This document shows positions 1-5,567 of a stretch of 5,574 nucleotides of DNA, in pieces. The notes below the pieces were generated by a model, which saw only the letters and a program-made list of their open reading frames with translations, was not told the origin of the DNA and did not search any database. This DNA is from Candidatus Endomicrobiellum dinenymphae (GTDB lineage: Bacteria; Elusimicrobiota; Endomicrobiia; Endomicrobiales; Endomicrobiaceae). Within the stretch, counting starts at the first letter, position 1; each line of letters starts with the position of its first letter. The stretch spans positions 1-5,574 of the forward strand of contig JAIXNA010000074.1 in NCBI GenBank assembly GCA_020328135.1, in the 5' to 3' direction. Both the position numbers and the translations under genes were made by a program.

Positions 1-87
1 AAAAACGGCTAATGGGACTCTATAGTAAAGGGACAATGTTTTTTTAAAACATTGTCCCTTTACTATAGAGTCCCATTAGCCGTTTTT
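1..87. repeat. Perfect 42-bp inverted repeat (long hairpin), possibly cut by the window edge
   Basis: Bases 1-42 are the exact reverse complement of 46-87, leaving a TTT loop at 43-45. There is no mismatch in 42 pairs, which is far longer than an ordinary intrinsic terminator. The outer ends are an A run (1-5) and a T run (83-88). Base 88 is also T, so the pairing could continue left of the window. Each arm carries GGGACT and GGGACA motifs separated by a CTATAG palindrome. As RNA it would form a very stable hairpin followed by U residues, so it could stop transcription from either side. Its perfection suggests a recently spread small repeat (MITE- or REP-like) rather than a slowly evolved terminator; that part is inference. 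Confidence 0.85.
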
Positions 88-96
88 TGGGGGTGT

Positions 97-162
97 TTTG
101 ATTGATTTTATATATAAAAAGTATCTGTTTTTTGATTGATTTTTGATTGTAATCTTTGATTG
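97..162 (+). promoter_or_regulatory. Leader with four copies of TTTGATTG upstream of the lipoprotein gene
   Basis: TTTGATTG occurs at 97-104, 131-138, 142-149 and 155-162, in an A/T-rich leader between the long hairpin and the ATG at 186. A TATATA-rich stretch lies at 109-116. The promoter of the operon is probably in this leader, since the hairpin upstream should block read-through. However, no -35/-10 pair with good spacing stands out: TTGATT at 98-103 with TATCTG at 122-127 is the best pair I find, and it is weak. The repeats could be protein-binding sites or simply low-complexity sequence. Confidence 0.3.
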
Positions 163-185
163 GTTTAGGGGTTTGAAGTATTGAA

Positions 186-470
186 ATGAAAAAACACATA
201 GCCGTATTATTATCATTGTCAATTATATTATCTTCATGTAGTAAGGGTAACGATGTTGCTCGTGTTGAACCTGTAGCGGATGAAGATATAAAGACTGAAT
301 CTGTAGAGCAAGATATTGAATCTTCTGTAGCTGAGTCTATGAAGGATGAGAACACATCACATCATGAGATCCCTAAAAAGTTTTGTGAAAACCACCCTTA
401 TGTTTGTACGACAATAGAGTCCGTAATAAGTATCGCTCCGCGGTATTTTTTTAATAGATTATACAATTGA
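186..470 (+). CDS. Small putative lipoprotein, unrecognised family
   Basis: Encodes 94 residues. The N-terminus is a clear lipoprotein signal: two lysines, a hydrophobic stretch (residues 5-15) and the lipobox L15-S16-S17-C18. Cleavage before Cys18 and lipidation are therefore expected. Ser at +2 rather than Asp favours sorting to the outer membrane if enterobacterial rules apply. Residues 23-56 are strongly acidic and probably disordered. Residues 60-94 are more hydrophobic and basic, with two cysteines (C67 and C74 in FCENHPYVC) that could form a disulphide in the periplasm. The start at 186 is the only ATG giving the signal peptide; AGGGG at 167-171 is a rather distant ribosome site. The gene lies 58 bp upstream of the channel gene on the same strand, so a role with the exporter is possible but unproven. 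No family was recognised. Confidence 0.7.
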   Translation: MKKHIAVLLSLSIILSSCSKGNDVARVEPVADEDIKTESVEQDIESSVAESMKDENTSHHEIPKKFCENHPYVCTTIESVISIAPRYFFNRLYN

Positions 471-528
471 TCTGACGTTATTGGTTATCTTTGCGCAATG
501 GAGAAATATGGAAGTTAATTAGTTAGCT

Positions 529-1800
529 ATGAAAAAAATTGTTACGATTTTATTTTTATTACCAATAATGTTTTTAGGTTCTTATGGTTACGCAGAAAAA
601 ATTAATAAGGCGCTTGTTGACGAACAAACCTTGAAAAATAATCCGTCTATAGCTGTGGCAAAACTTGAATTGGATAATGCAAAGCAAGCATATTATGGTT
701 CTTTCGATTCGTTCTTTCCTGAAGCAACTTTCTCTGTAGCATCTTCGCAGGGTATATCTAAAGAACAACCGTATGGTAAAAAATATTCTTACGGATTGAA
801 GACATCTCTTTCTCTTTTTTCAGGATTTCAAACGTATAACGGCGTGAAAGAGCAGGCTGCTAAAGTTAAAGTTGCGCAGGCGCGTTACGATAGAGCTGTT
901 TCCGATGCCATGTGCACAGCTCGTTTGGGATATGTAGATTTAATGTGGGCGTATGAAACAGTTGGATTGTCAGTCCAAATAAGAGAAAGAAGAATAAAAA
1001 ACAAAGATTTAATAAAGCTTAAATACAATTCGGGCAAGGCGGATATCGGTTCGCTAAGGATAGGAGAAGCCGATGTTGCGATGGCTGACTATAGTTTACG
1101 GAAAGCGCAAAGACATATAGAAACAGCTTCCGCGTCTTTACTTAAAGCAATAGGTAGAAATGACGATGCTGTAATTTTAGAAACAGATGAGAAGATATTT
1201 TTAGAGCAAGCGCTTCCAAAACCTGATTACAATAGCCTTATAACAACAATTCCTGAATTCTTGGTCGCCAAATACGGTCAAGATGTGCATAAAGCTCATA
1301 ACGCAATGATTAAAGGACAGTGGTTGCCATCGATAAGTATTTTCGGAAATATGGGGCGTATTAGCGATAAATGGTCTCCTGATTCTGAAGACTGGAATGC
1401 TGGAATAAAGGCGTCGTATCCTATTTTTAGCGGAGGCAGAAGATATAGCGATGTTAAAATTGCTTCAAATGGTTTAAAAATTGCTTCAGAAAAATTAAAA
1501 GATGAAATAAGCGGATTAAAAGCGAAAGCAGCGCAGCATTATAACGAGCTTATCGATGCTCAAGAAGCTATAGAAACAAAAACATATTGTTTAGGCGCGT
1601 TAAAATTGCAAGCGGAAATTTCGTCAAAAAAATATGTAAACGGACTTTCAACGTATTCAGATTGGTATGCGATAGAAGGTAATTATATAAGCTCTCAAAA
1701 TGAATTGTTAGATGTCAAGAAAGATGCGGCGCGATTAAGGGTTAAATGGGACAAATTTTTAGGAAAGGGTTTCGCTAATGACAAAGACAGAGGGAAATAA
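529..1800 (+). CDS. TolC-family outer-membrane efflux channel
   Basis: Encodes 423 residues, slightly shorter than E. coli TolC (493 for the precursor). Residues 1-22 form a Sec signal peptide, with a likely signal peptidase I site after G-Y-A (22). There is no lipobox cysteine, so unlike many outer-membrane factors it is not a lipoprotein. The mature protein shows the family's internal duplication. Each half has a strand region ending in a turn motif (LFSGF at 96-100; PIFSGG at 298-303) followed by a long Ala/Lys/Gln-rich helix (about 102-200 and 304-410). LPSISIFGN at 266-274 starts the second half. In this family three protomers form a beta-barrel in the outer membrane and an alpha-helical tunnel in the periplasm. 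The gene precedes and abuts the adaptor gene, which indicates a dedicated partner. The SD is weak (GGAAG at 510-514, 14 nt before ATG). Substrate unknown. Confidence 0.9.
   Translation: MKKIVTILFLLPIMFLGSYGYAEKINKALVDEQTLKNNPSIAVAKLELDNAKQAYYGSFDSFFPEATFSVASSQGISKEQPYGKKYSYGLKTSLSLFSGFQTYNGVKEQAAKVKVAQARYDRAVSDAMCTARLGYVDLMWAYETVGLSVQIRERRIKNKDLIKLKYNSGKADIGSLRIGEADVAMADYSLRKAQRHIETASASLLKAIGRNDDAVILETDEKIFLEQALPKPDYNSLITTIPEFLVAKYGQDVHKAHNAMIKGQWLPSISIFGNMGRISDKWSPDSEDWNAGIKASYPIFSGGRRYSDVKIASNGLKIASEKLKDEISGLKAKAAQHYNELIDAQEAIETKTYCLGALKLQAEISSKKYVNGLSTYSDWYAIEGNYISSQNELLDVKKDAARLRVKWDKFLGKGFANDKDRGK
1789..1795 (+). promoter_or_regulatory. Ribosome binding site of the adaptor gene inside the channel gene
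   Basis: AGAGGGA sits in the last codons of the channel gene, with AGGG ending 6 nt before the ATG at 1801. The channel gene stop codon (1798-1800) directly abuts this ATG. A ribosome finishing the channel would therefore lie on the adaptor start, which points to coupled translation. It also fixes the adaptor start at 1801. Confidence 0.75.
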
Positions 1801-2724
1801 ATGAAAAAAATATTGTTAATTTTTGGGCTTTTGATCGTTGCATTAATAATAGCGATAGCTGTATTTAAACCACAAAAACAGAAAATAGAACAGGAAGCAA
1901 GACTGGAACCAAGGGAATTGCATGTAGAGTTTAGAGAAACCGGGAGAGTATATCCAAGAAACAGACTTCCAATCATATCTCCGTTTGCCGTAGGAAGAAT
2001 TGAAGAAATTCTTGTAAAAGAAGGCGACGCAGTAAGAAAAGGTCAGATTATTGTTTGGATGAGTTCCAGCGAAAGGGCTACAATGATAGATGCTGCGAGG
2101 GCAATAAGCGAGAAAGAACATCAACGGTGGCAGAATATTTATAAGCCTGCGCCAATAGTAGCTCCGATGGATGGATTTATTATTGCAAGACCTAAAGAGC
2201 CCGGACAGACTGTGTCTTCTTCCGATACAATTTTAGCCATGGCTGATGATTTGATAGTTTTTGCGGATATAGATGAAACAGATTTAAGTCGCATTAGAAT
2301 TGGACTTAGGCTTAGGATGTACTTAGATGCATATCCCGACGAAAGGTTTGAAGGCGTTGTAGAGCATATATATCATGAATCCACGATAACAAACAATGTT
2401 ACGGTTTATACCATACGAATAAAACCTCTAGAAAAGCCCAAAGTATTTAGAGCAGGAATGAGCGTGATTGTAACGATAACAGCGGAATCTAAAAAGGATG
2501 CAATGTCGATACCAAGTATTTTTGTTACGGAGAAGGAACAAGCAAAGACGATAACTGTAAAAACAGGGACCACAAAAAAACCGATATTTGAAACAAGAGT
2601 AGTAACAACGGGCGTAACCGACGGCAAATTTACAGAAATAGTTTCAGGTTTAAATGCGAGTGAAACAGTTGTAGTTTTAAGCCAAAAAGCAAAACCAGAA
2701 ACAAAATCGAAGGCGAAAAAGTAA
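1801..2724 (+). CDS. Periplasmic adaptor (membrane fusion protein, HlyD/MacA-like) with a very short hairpin
   Basis: Encodes 307 residues, against about 370 for E. coli MacA. Residues 4-22 form one N-terminal membrane segment with no lipobox, so the protein is anchored in the inner membrane with its body in the periplasm. Two lipoyl-like half-domains are clear: about 57-88 (GRIEEILVKEGDAVRKGQ) and 117-148 (APMDGFIIARPKEPGQTV). A beta-barrel domain follows (about 149-230, including DIDETDLSRIRIG and FRAGMSV), then a membrane-proximal domain (about 231-295) and a Lys-rich tail. Only some 25 residues (89-113) lie between the lipoyl halves, where MacA has a long alpha-helical hairpin that meets TolC. 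The TolC-docking pattern RxxxLxxxxxxS is not found in this segment. Start chosen from the strong SD and the signal anchor. The neighbours make it the adaptor of a MacB-TolC exporter; an RND partner is less likely, as none is present. Confidence 0.88.
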   Translation: MKKILLIFGLLIVALIIAIAVFKPQKQKIEQEARLEPRELHVEFRETGRVYPRNRLPIISPFAVGRIEEILVKEGDAVRKGQIIVWMSSSERATMIDAARAISEKEHQRWQNIYKPAPIVAPMDGFIIARPKEPGQTVSSSDTILAMADDLIVFADIDETDLSRIRIGLRLRMYLDAYPDERFEGVVEHIYHESTITNNVTVYTIRIKPLEKPKVFRAGMSVIVTITAESKKDAMSIPSIFVTEKEQAKTITVKTGTTKKPIFETRVVTTGVTDGKFTEIVSGLNASETVVVLSQKAKPETKSKAKK

Positions 2725-2746
2725 TAAAAACGGCGCAGGTTTAATT

Positions 2747-2764
2747 CCCTTTTCTATAAAAGGG
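2747..2764. repeat. Small hairpin, CCCTTTT/AAAAGGG
   Basis: Seven perfect base pairs (2747-2753 with 2758-2764) close a CTAT loop, 22 bp after the adaptor stop codon. No T run follows on the + strand, so it is not a convincing terminator for the adaptor gene. It may protect the 3' end of the upstream message or belong to the inserted element. Confidence 0.6.
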
Positions 2765-2845
2765 TCGGTATGTCCCCAAATAAAAACTTTCGGAGATAAA
2801 CTCTGCTTTACGAGGTAATGGGAATCTGCTCTAGTGTTTTTATTC

Positions 2846-2867
2846 CCCTTTTTTTTAAAAAAAAGGG
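2846..2867. repeat. Perfect 22-bp palindrome, CCC-T8-A8-GGG
   Basis: Bases 2846-2856 (CCC plus eight T) are the exact reverse complement of 2857-2867 (eight A plus GGG), with no spacer. In RNA a few central A-U pairs would open to make the loop. The opposed homopolymer runs are prone to length change. It shares the CCC-T-run theme with the hairpin at 2747-2764. It could slow polymerase but lacks a 3' U tract on the + strand. Confidence 0.65.
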
Positions 2868-2871
2868 AGAG

Positions 2872-2923
2872 CAATGTCTTCAGGCATTGACGGAGTACTG
2901 TGAGAGCGATGGCGTAGCCGTCG
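2872..2923 (+). other. Two consecutive stem-loops upstream of macB
   Basis: The first stem pairs 2872-2878 (CAATGTC) with 2883-2889 (GGCATTG), with a TTCA loop and one G-U pair. The second pairs 2907-2913 (CGATGGC) with 2917-2923 (GCCGTCG), with a GTA loop and one G-U pair. Because G-U pairs are needed, the + strand is the better folding strand. GACGG (2889-2893) could also pair with CCGTC (2918-2922), so alternative folds compete. This is the G+C-rich part of the gap. It may be a structured 5' leader of macB or part of a dispersed repeat; I recognise no known riboswitch. Confidence 0.4.
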
Positions 2924-2999
2924 AAGTATGGTGTATGTCGTTAGTGGTTGGCGATGTTAGAAATTCCCTTTGGTTGTAAAATATTTTAGGCAAATTAAA

Positions 3000-4967
3000 A
3001 TGAATGTAATAGAACTTAAAAATCTCAAGAAGACATATTATTTGGGAAAGTTAGATGTTCCGGTCCTGCGCGGCATAGATTTAGAAATTATGCAGGGTGA
3101 GTTCGTTGCAATTATGGGACATTCCGGCAGCGGAAAGTCCACGCTTTTAAATATTTTGGGATTGCTTGATAAACCAACAGAAGGATCCTATAAACTAGCT
3201 GAGGTAGAGATTTCAAATTATTCCGATAATGAACTTGCCGCGTTAAGAAACCATTATTTAGGATTTGTTTTTCAGCAGTTTAATCTTTTACCAAGACTTA
3301 CAATTTTAGAAAATGTTGCTCTGCCCGCGATGTATACGAATTTAAAGGATAAAAAAGCGCATGAAGATCCCGTAAAACTGCTTAATATGGTAGGATTGTC
3401 CGAGCGCATAAGCCATCGTCCAAATGAAATTTCAGGAGGGCAACAGCAGAGGGTTGCCATTGCAAGATCTCTTATAAACAAACCTTTGATAATTTTTGCG
3501 GATGAGCCAACTGGGAACTTAGACACAAAATCCGCAAAAGAAATTATAAAAATACTTAAAGATTTAAATAATGCGGGCATAACAATAATAATGGTAACTC
3601 ACGAGCCTGAGCTTACCTCTTATGCGACAAGAACTATAAAGATGCGAGATGGACTTATAATATCTGATGAAAAAACGACAGATAAAAGCAGCACAGTCGC
3701 ACAACAGCCGACAAGACAATTCAAATACAAATCTTTTTCATTATCAAGGGTTAAAGATTATTTTATTCAAGCTTCAAGAGCTATTACTGGAAACAAGATG
3801 CGTTCCATATTGTCAGTTTTAGGTGTAATGATAGGCGTTGCAAGTTTAATTGCAATGCTTGCCGTAGGCGCAGGGGCGAAAAAATCTGTTGAAAAGCAAC
3901 TTTCAAGTTTGGGTTCAAATCTTTTATGCATTAATCCCGGTGTTACAAAAAAGGGTGGTATTTCTTATGAAACCGGCGACTATATGAAATTTGAAAGCGA
4001 AGATGTTGATGATATCAAGAGAAACGTTCCTGGCATAAAATATGTCAGCGGATATAAACGCGGACGAGTACAAGTTGTTGCAAATGGCAATAATCACAAT
4101 ACGGCTCTTTTTGGCGTTTCGGTAGCTTATGCGGATTTAAAGACTTCGCATCCGTCTATTGGCAGATTTTTTACAGAAGATGAGAATAAGGAAAGAAAGA
4201 AAGTTATATTGCTTGGAGAGACTGTAGTTGAAAAAATTTACAAAGATAAAAAATTTAACTCTATAGGCGAATATGTAAAAATTGACAGAATAGATTTTCA
4301 AGTTATAGGGGTTTTGCCTGCTAAAGGTTCTAACGGATGGCAAGACGAGGACGATAGAGTCGTTATCCCTTTAAGTACTGCTTTGCATAGAGTTATGGGC
4401 AGTAGAAGACTAGACTGTATGGTCGCGCAGGTAAAAGATGGAGCAGATATGAATGAAGTTGCTGAAGCCATAAAAAAAAGGCTTTTGTTTACGCACAGGA
4501 TGCCGCCTTCAGCGCAGGATGCTGTGGAAGTGTCTAATATGGAAGATCTTCGAAAAATGTATTCTTCAACAGTACGAACATTTTCTATTCTTTTAGGGTC
4601 TACTGCTTTTATAAGTTTACTTGTTGGAGGAATAGGTATAATGAATATTATGTTTGTTTCCGTTTCAGAAAGAACAAAAGAAATAGGTTTGCGTAAAGCT
4701 ATAGGCGCAAATAATGCGGATATTTTATTTCAGTTTATAATCGAGTCTATTTTTGTATGTTGCGTGGGCGGCATCATGGGGATATTGCTTGGAACAGGCA
4801 TATCAGTTACGATAAGCAAACTTGCCGGCGATTGGAAAACTTGTATAACGTTGTTTTCCGTAGTTCTTGCTTTCGGTTTTTCAGTACTTACAGGCTTAAT
4901 TTTTGGCGTTTGGCCTGCAAGAAAAGCCTCTCTTTTAAACCCTATCGATGCTTTAAGACACGATTAA
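3000..4967 (+). CDS. macB: MacB-type ABC exporter (ATPase fused to FtsX-like permease)
   Basis: Encodes 655 residues, close to E. coli MacB (648). The N-terminal ATPase is complete: Walker A GHSGSGKST (40-48), Q-loop FVFQQ (89-93), signature ISGGQQQR (144-151; Ile replaces the usual Leu), Walker B LIIFADEP (163-170, catalytic Glu169), D-loop GNLD (172-175) and H-loop His201. After a linker come TM1 (about 268-290), a periplasmic domain (about 291-525) and three more membrane segments (about 527-552, 573-605, 612-640) of the FtsX permease. The cytoplasmic coupling motif SERTKEIGLRKAIGA is at 556-570. MacB dimers work by mechanotransmission, moving periplasmic substrates through TolC rather than across the inner membrane. 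The ATG at 3000 was chosen over an in-frame TTG at 2970 because it begins the domain directly and has AGG at 2988-2990 with 9-nt spacing. The symbol rests on domain architecture and neighbours; a LolCDE-like or peptide-export role is possible. Confidence 0.93.
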   Translation: MNVIELKNLKKTYYLGKLDVPVLRGIDLEIMQGEFVAIMGHSGSGKSTLLNILGLLDKPTEGSYKLAEVEISNYSDNELAALRNHYLGFVFQQFNLLPRLTILENVALPAMYTNLKDKKAHEDPVKLLNMVGLSERISHRPNEISGGQQQRVAIARSLINKPLIIFADEPTGNLDTKSAKEIIKILKDLNNAGITIIMVTHEPELTSYATRTIKMRDGLIISDEKTTDKSSTVAQQPTRQFKYKSFSLSRVKDYFIQASRAITGNKMRSILSVLGVMIGVASLIAMLAVGAGAKKSVEKQLSSLGSNLLCINPGVTKKGGISYETGDYMKFESEDVDDIKRNVPGIKYVSGYKRGRVQVVANGNNHNTALFGVSVAYADLKTSHPSIGRFFTEDENKERKKVILLGETVVEKIYKDKKFNSIGEYVKIDRIDFQVIGVLPAKGSNGWQDEDDRVVIPLSTALHRVMGSRRLDCMVAQVKDGADMNEVAEAIKKRLLFTHRMPPSAQDAVEVSNMEDLRKMYSSTVRTFSILLGSTAFISLLVGGIGIMNIMFVSVSERTKEIGLRKAIGANNADILFQFIIESIFVCCVGGIMGILLGTGISVTISKLAGDWKTCITLFSVVLAFGFSVLTGLIFGVWPARKASLLNPIDALRHD

Positions 4968-5318
4968 AATCTAAAACTTTAAAAAAATAAGCGCAAAGCA
5001 AATTTCACAAAAATTCACATCTTTTTGTTTAATTTCAAGTAAAATTTTATATCATGAACGCACAAGTTATTGTTGTTAAGGTTTTGGTCGTGATTTTTAA
5101 ATATAGTTTCTGTTCTTTGCTTGATTCATGTTTGAATACATAAGAGTACATTACGTTATATGCGGGCGCTATTTTGGTGTAATAAATAGCAAGAGCGAGA
5201 GACAGCGATTGTAATCAGATATTGCTTATCTCAAATGCAACAACAATACTCTGGGTACTCTTCTACTATAAACAATCCATATGACTGCTTTGTTAAATTT
5301 CTTTACGACTAATAGACT
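4968..5318. other. 351-bp stretch without a convincing gene, between convergent macB and tRNA-Val
   Basis: It is A+T-rich. A weak A/T hairpin, CAAAAA (5008-5013) with TTTTTG (5022-5027), is the only terminator-like structure after macB. A possible + strand promoter is TTGTTT (5025-5030), a 17-nt spacer and TATATC (5048-5053), but it overlaps the only nearby start (ATG 5054, 29 codons) and no SD is seen. On the - strand one frame is open for 55 codons (5214 down to 5050) and continues to 5262 if an in-frame TGA at 5215-5217 is ignored. It has no good start, and its product (including LALAIYYTKIAPAYNVMY) is unrecognised. A decayed gene or a structured RNA is possible; chance is also quite likely. 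Confidence 0.5.
5168..5190. repeat. Stem-loop in the macB-tRNA intergenic region
   Basis: GCTATTT (5168-5174) pairs perfectly with AAATAGC (5184-5190) across a 9-nt loop. It is nested inside a distant complementary pair, AAGAGTAC (5142-5149) with GTACTCTT (5255-5262). Together these could close a folded RNA of about 120 nt, but neither is strong enough alone to claim an RNA gene. No T run follows on either strand. Confidence 0.35.
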
Positions 5319-5394
5319 TGGTGGGCAGTGCAGGACTTGAACCTGCGACCTCTTCCTTGTAAGGGAAATGCTCTTCCAGCTGAGCTAACTGCCC
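5319..5394 (-). tRNA. tRNA-Val (anticodon TAC), CCA encoded
   Basis: A 76-nt gene on the - strand that folds as a full cloverleaf. The acceptor stem is GGGCAGT/ACTGCCC (5388-5394 with 5323-5329), seven perfect pairs. The D arm is GCTC/GAGC. The anticodon stem TTTCC/GGAAG has one G-T pair and the loop CTTACAA, giving anticodon TAC (+ strand 5359-5361), which reads valine GTA and, with usual modification, other GTN codons. The T arm is GCAGG/CCTGC with the loop TTCAAGT. The discriminator base is A, followed by an encoded CCA (5319-5321). The gene is convergent with macB and stands alone in the window. Confidence 0.97.
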
Positions 5395-5427
5395 GTTACG
5401 AAATGCGAGTCAAACAAACACACGTCT

Positions 5428-5456
5428 AGGGTATCAAATTTACAATATTCTGTCAA
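5428..5456 (-). promoter_or_regulatory. Sigma70-type promoter of tRNA-Val
   Basis: Read on the - strand: a perfect TTGACA -35 (5451-5456), a 17-nt spacer, and TACCCT as -10 (5428-5433), preceded by TG one base upstream (an extended -10, TGATACCCT). The -10 alone is poor (three of six), but the ideal -35, ideal spacing and TG extension compensate. Transcription would start near 5421, about 27 nt before the mature tRNA 5' end. That suits a short leader removed by RNase P. Confidence 0.65.
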
Positions 5457-5464
5457 ACCTCCGT

Positions 5465-5491
5465 AAAACGCCGCGACACATCGCGCATTTT
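5465..5491 (-). terminator. Rho-independent terminator, - strand (partly bidirectional)
   Basis: CGCGA (5472-5476) pairs with TCGCG (5481-5485) around a 4-nt loop. The stem is extended after a one-base bulge (5471) by 5470-5486, by a G-U pair on the - strand only, and by four A-T pairs (5465-5468 with 5488-5491). On the - strand it ends in TTTT. On the + strand the G-U becomes an A-C mismatch, so the leftward direction is favoured. It sits just before the tRNA promoter and separates that promoter from whatever is transcribed leftward from beyond position 5492. Confidence 0.55.
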
Positions 5492-5561
5492 AGGAAATTT
5501 AAAGTAGTTGCAAGTAATGAAGCGTAGTTTTGTAGTTTAAAGACTTGAGATCTCTTTGCGT

Positions 5562-5567
5562 ATTATA
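5562..5567 (-). promoter_or_regulatory. Consensus extended -10 box, - strand (promoter cut by window end)
   Basis: The - strand reads TGGTATAAT, a perfect TATAAT with the TG extension one base upstream. Any -35 would lie beyond the right edge and cannot be seen. Transcription would run leftward from about 5555 and meet the terminator at 5465-5491 roughly 90 nt later. In an AT-rich genome such a box can arise by chance, so this is tentative. Confidence 0.35.

Larger units (their letters stand above)
2743..2971. repeat. Putative non-coding inserted element bounded by a 10-bp direct repeat
   Basis: AATTCCCTTT occurs at 2743-2752 and again at 2962-2971. The roughly 209 bp between them hold several small hairpins and no convincing gene. 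The right part (about 2868-2960) is close to 50% G+C by hand count, clearly richer than the surrounding genes. Removing one repeat and the segment would leave a gap of about 56 bp between the adaptor stop and the macB start, a normal operon spacing. The two inner ends share only TCTA as inverted termini, so a classic MITE is not demonstrated. An alternative is a transcribed mRNA-processing or attenuator region, or coincidence in an AT-rich gap. Confidence 0.4.

Noticed and set aside
97..162. CRISPR-like array
   Set aside because: The repeated unit is only 8 bp with uneven spacing and no unique spacers of regular length.
44..355. Minus-strand open frame of 103 codons overlapping the hairpin and lipoprotein gene
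   Set aside because: It is antisense to a gene with a clear lipoprotein signal, has no signal or domain of its own, and ends inside the inverted repeat.
2747..2867. Hairpins after the adaptor gene as an intrinsic terminator that would split the operon
   Set aside because: Neither hairpin is followed by a U tract on the + strand, and macB is functionally tied to the adaptor, so read-through is more likely.
2677..2874. Minus-strand open frame of 65 codons in the adaptor-macB gap
   Set aside because: It runs through the homopolymer palindrome and into the adaptor gene, has no SD or recognisable domain, and is best explained as translation of a non-coding repeat.
2970..2999. Upstream TTG start for macB, adding ten residues
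   Set aside because: The added residues precede the conserved ATPase start, and the ATG at 3000 has a better-placed AGG ribosome site.
4757..4990. Plus-strand 77-codon frame overlapping the macB 3' end
   Set aside because: It is out of frame within the conserved FtsX permease segment and has unusual composition (Arg/Cys/Phe-rich), as expected of a shadow frame.
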